DNA of 7,596 nucleotides from a bacterium. GTDB taxonomy: Bacteria > Bacillota_I > Bacilli_A > RF39 > UBA660. Where the stretch lies: assembly GCA_029012525.1 (NCBI GenBank), contig JAQXMG010000067.1, positions 1-7,596 on the forward strand, written 5' to 3'. Both the position numbers and the translations under genes were made by a program. This document shows, piece by piece, positions 4,818 to 7,596 of the stretch (position 1 is the first letter of the stretch; each line of letters opens with the position of its first letter). The notes beneath the pieces are model-generated. The model had not been told where the DNA came from. It did no database searches and saw only the letters and a program-made list of their open reading frames with translations.

Positions 4818-6560
4818 ATGATAAAAATAATTGATAAGAAAACAAATTATTCAATTGCCGACTATAATGCTATAGATAATATAAAAGCTCTTGCTTTAGA
4901 TATAGCAGAGTGTTTTAACAAAGAAATTTCATATAACAATTATAGTTGTTCTTACATTTTATATCTTTTATATACTAAGTTTTTAAACTATGATTTAAAT
5001 AATTTATCATGGATTAATCAAGATCAATTTATAACCAATTTAGATATATCTTTTTTAATTAAAAGTATAAAATTTATGTGTAATTTTATTTCACTGGAAG
5101 AATTAAAGCAAAACAAATTAGAATATTGTAAACACAATTTATCTTATGCGGTAGGATGTTGTTTAAAGGAAAAGTATTTAAACGAGAAATATATAATTAA
5201 TAAGAAAAAAAGTTTGATATCTTATTATACATACTTTTTATGTAATATTGATGATTTAATTAGCAATGAAGATTATGAAGCCATTTCCTATGCCGGTTTA
5301 AATAAACTAAATAAATTAATAATTATTGGCATTGAAAGTCATGAATCTAAAAAGACTAAAGAATTATTTAAGCTATGTGGTTTTGATATAAATAGTATTT
5401 CTTTTGATAATTTAGATTTATTAGATGATACTATTAAAAAATGTCAAAAGACATCAAAACCTTCGATAATATTTTTAAACACCAATAAAGAAAATGAAAC
5501 AATTAAACTTGAAAGAACAAAAGTAAAAGAAATGAAAGAAAAATTAGGAATAAGAGATATACCTTTTACTATTTATAATGAAAATAAAAATTATGTTGAT
5601 AGTCTTATAAATAAAAATAATAAAATTACTAGTGATTGGTATAAAAATTATAATAAATATCAAGATAAATTTAAGGAAAAAGAACTATTACTTAACGATT
5701 ATCCCGATGAAAAAAGTTTTGTTATAGATAAAATAAATAGTAGTTACATTATTTCAAACTTTGATAATATTTATTTAAATAATTTTATAAGTAAAAATAA
5801 AAATTATTTTGAATTTAAAAATTTTAATAATTTAATTGGTGAAGCAGCATGTTCATTGGCAAATAATAATGAAGATGTTGTAGTAATAACAAATATTAAA
5901 AAGTTTAATTGTATATTAGAAGGCATTAAAAATTGCTGTATAAATAATATAAAAATTCTTTATATAATAGAAAAAAATTCTTATCAAGATGAAGAGTTTA
6001 ATAAAACATTTATAAACCTTTCTATTCTTAGAAGTATTCCTAATTTAACTGTTTATACTCCGTGCGATGAAAAAGAATTTATTGGATCATATTTAAGTTA
6101 TTTGAAATATGATAATCCTAGTGTAATTGTAATTCCTTCTAATTTTCATAAAGAATTAAATAAAACTAAGATAACAGAAGTAGAAAACGGATGTTATTTT
6201 ATAAAAAAAGAGAAAAAATCCAAAGGAAATATAATAGCAACAGGAAGCGAATTGCCAATTGCTATAGATGTTTATAAAAAATTAAAAGGTATTGGTATTT
6301 TAGTTAATGTACTTTCAATGCCATCACAAGAAAGATTTTTACAAAAAGATATTAAATATAGACAAAAAATATTACAAGATTTACCAAATGCAGTTATTGA
6401 ATTTTCAAGTAATAATTCATGGTATGGTTTAGGATTAAAAGATAAAGAAATATGTGGAATAAATAAATTTTATTATACCAATAGTTGTGAAACAAAAGAA
6501 AAATATTATAAAATTACAGTAGAAGACATATATAATAAAGTAAAAAAGTTATTTAACTAA
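4818..6560 (+). CDS. Transketolase-like pseudoenzyme (catalytic motifs lost)
   Basis: The 580-aa product aligns along the whole transketolase chain (usually about 660 aa). Retained family landmarks are WINQDQF (65-71), YTYFLC (137-142), DYEAISYAG (152-160), LRSIPNLTVYTP (404-415), NIIATGSELPIA (471-482) and VLSMPSQERF (498-507). At almost every cofactor or catalytic site the residues differ. SGHPG is KEISY (35-39), GHGS is DISF (76-79), and the GPLGQG loop is shortened and gone near 101-107. The thiamine-diphosphate motif GDGDLMEG is NIDDLISN (143-150), with the metal-ligand Asp replaced by Ile. The second metal-ligand Asn and its loop are missing near 171-180. The FGVREH site reads FEFKNF (331-336), losing the catalytic Glu, and GEDGPTHQ is YQDEEFNK (389-396). 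It should not carry out transketolase chemistry. The frame is free of stops, GGAGG (4808-4812) precedes the ATG by 5 bases, and a terminator closes it, so it appears selected and not decaying. The role is unknown, perhaps binding or regulation. It has 17 cysteines. Confidence 0.85.
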   Translation: MIKIIDKKTNYSIADYNAIDNIKALALDIAECFNKEISYNNYSCSYILYLLYTKFLNYDLNNLSWINQDQFITNLDISFLIKSIKFMCNFISLEELKQNKLEYCKHNLSYAVGCCLKEKYLNEKYIINKKKSLISYYTYFLCNIDDLISNEDYEAISYAGLNKLNKLIIIGIESHESKKTKELFKLCGFDINSISFDNLDLLDDTIKKCQKTSKPSIIFLNTNKENETIKLERTKVKEMKEKLGIRDIPFTIYNENKNYVDSLINKNNKITSDWYKNYNKYQDKFKEKELLLNDYPDEKSFVIDKINSSYIISNFDNIYLNNFISKNKNYFEFKNFNNLIGEAACSLANNNEDVVVITNIKKFNCILEGIKNCCINNIKILYIIEKNSYQDEEFNKTFINLSILRSIPNLTVYTPCDEKEFIGSYLSYLKYDNPSVIVIPSNFHKELNKTKITEVENGCYFIKKEKKSKGNIIATGSELPIAIDVYKKLKGIGILVNVLSMPSQERFLQKDIKYRQKILQDLPNAVIEFSSNNSWYGLGLKDKEICGINKFYYTNSCETKEKYYKITVEDIYNKVKKLFN

Positions 6561-6567
6561 CTTTTTT
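6542..6567 (+). terminator. Terminator embedded in the 3' end of the transketolase-like gene
   Basis: AAAAAAGTTA (6542-6551) and TAACTTTTTT (6558-6567) form a perfect 10-bp stem over a 6-base loop. The left arm is coding sequence and the stop codon is the first triplet of the right arm. The T-tract is part of the stem, and the mirrored A-tract would also allow leftward termination. Confidence 0.7.
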
Positions 6568-6580
6568 AAAATAAAAATAT

Positions 6581-6609
6581 TTGACTAAACAAGATATTTA
6601 TGCTAAAAT
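6581..6609 (+). promoter_or_regulatory. Extended -10 promoter of the rplU-prp-rpmA operon
   Basis: TTGACT (6581-6586), a 17-base spacer and TAAAAT (6604-6609) form a strong SigA promoter. TG at 6601-6602 one base before the -10 box makes it an extended -10 element. Transcription would start near 6616, leaving a leader of about 100 nt before rplU. Confidence 0.8.
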
Positions 6610-6615
6610 CTTATA

Positions 6616-6717
6616 TGTTTGAAGCCTCTAGCTTTAAACCACATTGAAAAGGTTATAAGTTAAGATTATTCTTACACCTTAAAAGTGAGTCTTAAGTTTT
6701 TAAAAAGGAGGAATGTT
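6616..6717 (+). promoter_or_regulatory. Structured 5' leader of rplU (L21 leader candidate)
   Basis: The leader between the promoter and rplU contains an 8-bp hairpin, TTTGAAGC (6618-6625) with GCTTTAAA (6631-6638), including one G-U pair. It also contains a longer stem, TTAAGATT (6660-6667) with AGTCTTAA (6688-6695), enclosing CAC/GTG (6675-6677 with 6685-6687) and followed by a T-run at 6697-6701. AAGGT (6649-6653) can instead pair with ACCTT (6676-6680), so alternative folds exist. CCTC (6625-6628 region) could pair with the ribosome site at 6706-6711. Many Firmicutes have a conserved L21 leader RNA in this position. I infer autoregulation but cannot confirm a match to that RNA family by eye. 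Confidence 0.55.
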
Positions 6718-7020
6718 ATGAAAGCAATAATTGAAACTGGTGGAAAACAATATTATGTTTCAGAAAAAGATGTTATTTACGTTGAAAAACTAGATGCAGA
6801 AGTTGATAGCGAAGTTGTTTTTGACAAAGTTCTAATGATTGATGGAGAAGTTGGAAATCCAACACTTTCTAATGCTAAAGTGGTAGGAAAAGTTTTAAAA
6901 CAAGGTAAAAATAAGAAAATCCGTATTTTTAAATATGTTTGTAAACAAAAAAGTAGTAGAAAAAGACAAGGTCATCGTCAACCATATACTAAAGTTGAAA
7001 TTACTAAAATTACTAGGTAA
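6718..7020 (+). CDS. rplU: 50S ribosomal protein L21
   Basis: This 100-aa protein is the usual L21 length. The N-terminus MKAIIETGGKQYYV and the rRNA-binding C-terminal signature IRIFKYVCKQKSSRKRQGHR (75-94) followed by QPYTKVEI are diagnostic. L21 binds 23S rRNA in the large subunit. The start is the ATG at 6718 because AGGAGG (6706-6711) is 6 bases upstream; an in-frame ATG at 6685 would add eleven non-conserved residues and lies inside the leader. It is the first gene of the rplU-prp-rpmA operon and is driven by an extended -10 promoter with a structured leader. Confidence 0.98.
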   Translation: MKAIIETGGKQYYVSEKDVIYVEKLDAEVDSEVVFDKVLMIDGEVGNPTLSNAKVVGKVLKQGKNKKIRIFKYVCKQKSSRKRQGHRQPYTKVEITKITR

Positions 7021-7025
7021 TTGTT

Positions 7026-7328
7026 ATGATTAAAGTAAATTTAGAAAAAGAAAATAATGATTTTAAAAAAATAACAATTAAAGGGCATGCTAAATATGAT
7101 GATTTTGGGAAAGATATAGTGTGTTCAGCTGCTAGTAGTATTGTTATAACAACGGTTAATGCAATCTTAATGTTTGATAAAAATGCAATAGAGCATAGTT
7201 ATAATGATGATACTTTAAGTATAGAAATTAAAAAAAATGATAAAATAACAAGTAATTTAATAAATAATATGATTAATTTATTAAAAGAACTTGAAAGTAA
7301 TTACCCAAAAAATATTAAAATTTTATAG
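7026..7328 (+). CDS. prp: Ribosomal-processing cysteine protease Prp
   Basis: This 100-aa protein is the YsxB/Prp family member always found between L21 and L27 in Firmicutes-type operons. Prp is a cysteine protease that removes the N-terminal leader of L27, an essential step in assembling a functional 50S subunit in Staphylococcus. The catalytic His lies in ITIKGHA (His21) and the catalytic Cys in KDIVCSAAS (Cys33), spaced as in the family. The gene begins 5 bases after the rplU stop, and its ribosome site AGGT (7015-7018) overlaps that stop, so translation is probably coupled. The matching cleavage site is present in the downstream rpmA. Confidence 0.95.
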   Translation: MIKVNLEKENNDFKKITIKGHAKYDDFGKDIVCSAASSIVITTVNAILMFDKNAIEHSYNDDTLSIEIKKNDKITSNLINNMINLLKELESNYPKNIKIL

Positions 7329-7339
7329 GAGGAAATATT

Positions 7340-7596
7340 ATGAGATTAAATATCCAATTATTTGCCCATAAAAAAGGTGGAGGATCTTCTACAAACGGAA
7401 GGGATTCTGCTGGAAGAAGACTTGGAGCAAAAGTTGCTGATGGTGAATTTGCAACTGCAGGATCAATTATATATCGTCAAAGAGGTACAAAAATATATCC
7501 AGGTGTAAATGTTGGTAAAGGTAGCGATGATACTTTATTTGCAAAAACTTCTGGAGTTATTAAATACGAAAGAAAAAATAATAAAACACAAGTTAG
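7340..7596 (+). CDS. rpmA: 50S ribosomal protein L27, 3' end cut by the window
   Basis: The first 85 codons of L27 (normally about 95 aa) are present and the frame is still open at the right edge. The N-terminus is MRLNIQLFAHKKGGG, in which MRLNIQLF is the short leader typical of Firmicutes and is cleaved by Prp after the Phe. The mature protein would begin AHKKGGGSSTNGRDS, the conserved tail that reaches toward the peptidyl-transferase centre. The remainder (RRLGAKVADG, IIYRQRGTKIYPG, VGKGSDDTLFA) is standard L27. AGGAGG (7327-7332) overlaps the prp stop and is 7 bases from the ATG, so the gene is translationally linked to prp. Confidence 0.98.
   Translation, partial: MRLNIQLFAHKKGGGSSTNGRDSAGRRLGAKVADGEFATAGSIIYRQRGTKIYPGVNVGKGSDDTLFAKTSGVIKYERKNNKTQV

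Noticed and set aside
4818..6560. Annotation as an active transketolase or DXP synthase
   Set aside because: Overall similarity would give this label, but the thiamine-diphosphate, metal and catalytic residues are missing, so an enzymatic label would mislead.
6685..6717. Upstream ATG start for rplU adding eleven residues
   Set aside because: The extra residues are not part of L21, lie in the leader and span the ribosome site used by the conserved start at 6718.
1..7596. Mollicutes-type code with TGA as tryptophan
   Set aside because: All tryptophans are TGG and no in-frame TGA appears in any recognised gene, so there is no evidence for code 4.

Overview
The window is very AT-rich chromosomal DNA from a low-GC Gram-positive bacterium. 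The evidence is the rplU-prp-rpmA ribosomal block with an L27 that carries the Firmicutes-type cleavable leader, strong AGGAGG ribosome sites, a LemA/DUF2207 pair, and a gene for small acid-soluble spore protein I. SspI points to a spore-forming (or formerly spore-forming) member of the Bacilli, perhaps one of the AT-rich gut lineages near the Erysipelotrichia or the 'RF39-like' Mollicutes relatives. Tryptophan is always TGG and there is no in-frame TGA, so the standard bacterial code fits.

Layout. Bases 1-202 are the 3' end of a gene whose C-terminus resembles the C-type-lectin-like tails targeted by diversity-generating retroelements. It uses far more C-ending codons than anything else here and ends inside a perfect 15-bp inverted repeat. 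Bases 203-596 hold no convincing intact gene but contain an orphan 16-bp hairpin and a strong terminator. sspI lies on the minus strand (597-803) and diverges from lemA (905-1453). A leaky-looking terminator separates lemA from a DUF2207 membrane protein (1493-3187). Then follow an unrecognised 300-aa helical protein with a near-perfect promoter (3278-4180), a tRNA-Lys(CTT) with its own promoter (4233-4308) and an unrecognised 132-aa protein (4353-4751).

The most unusual gene is at 4818-6560. It is an intact 580-aa protein that follows the transketolase fold from end to end but has lost essentially every thiamine-diphosphate, metal and catalytic motif. It looks like a transketolase pseudoenzyme, not a working enzyme.

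The window closes with the rplU-prp-rpmA operon, which has its own extended -10 promoter and a roughly 100-nt structured leader. Prp is the cysteine protease that removes the short N-terminal leader of L27, and both the protease and its target site are visible, so the three genes form one ribosome-assembly unit. rpmA runs off the right edge.

Transcription units are tightly packed. At 3197-3254 a promoter starts within a few bases of the preceding terminator, at 4179-4218 the two appear to overlap, and the transketolase-like terminator lies inside its own 3' coding end.
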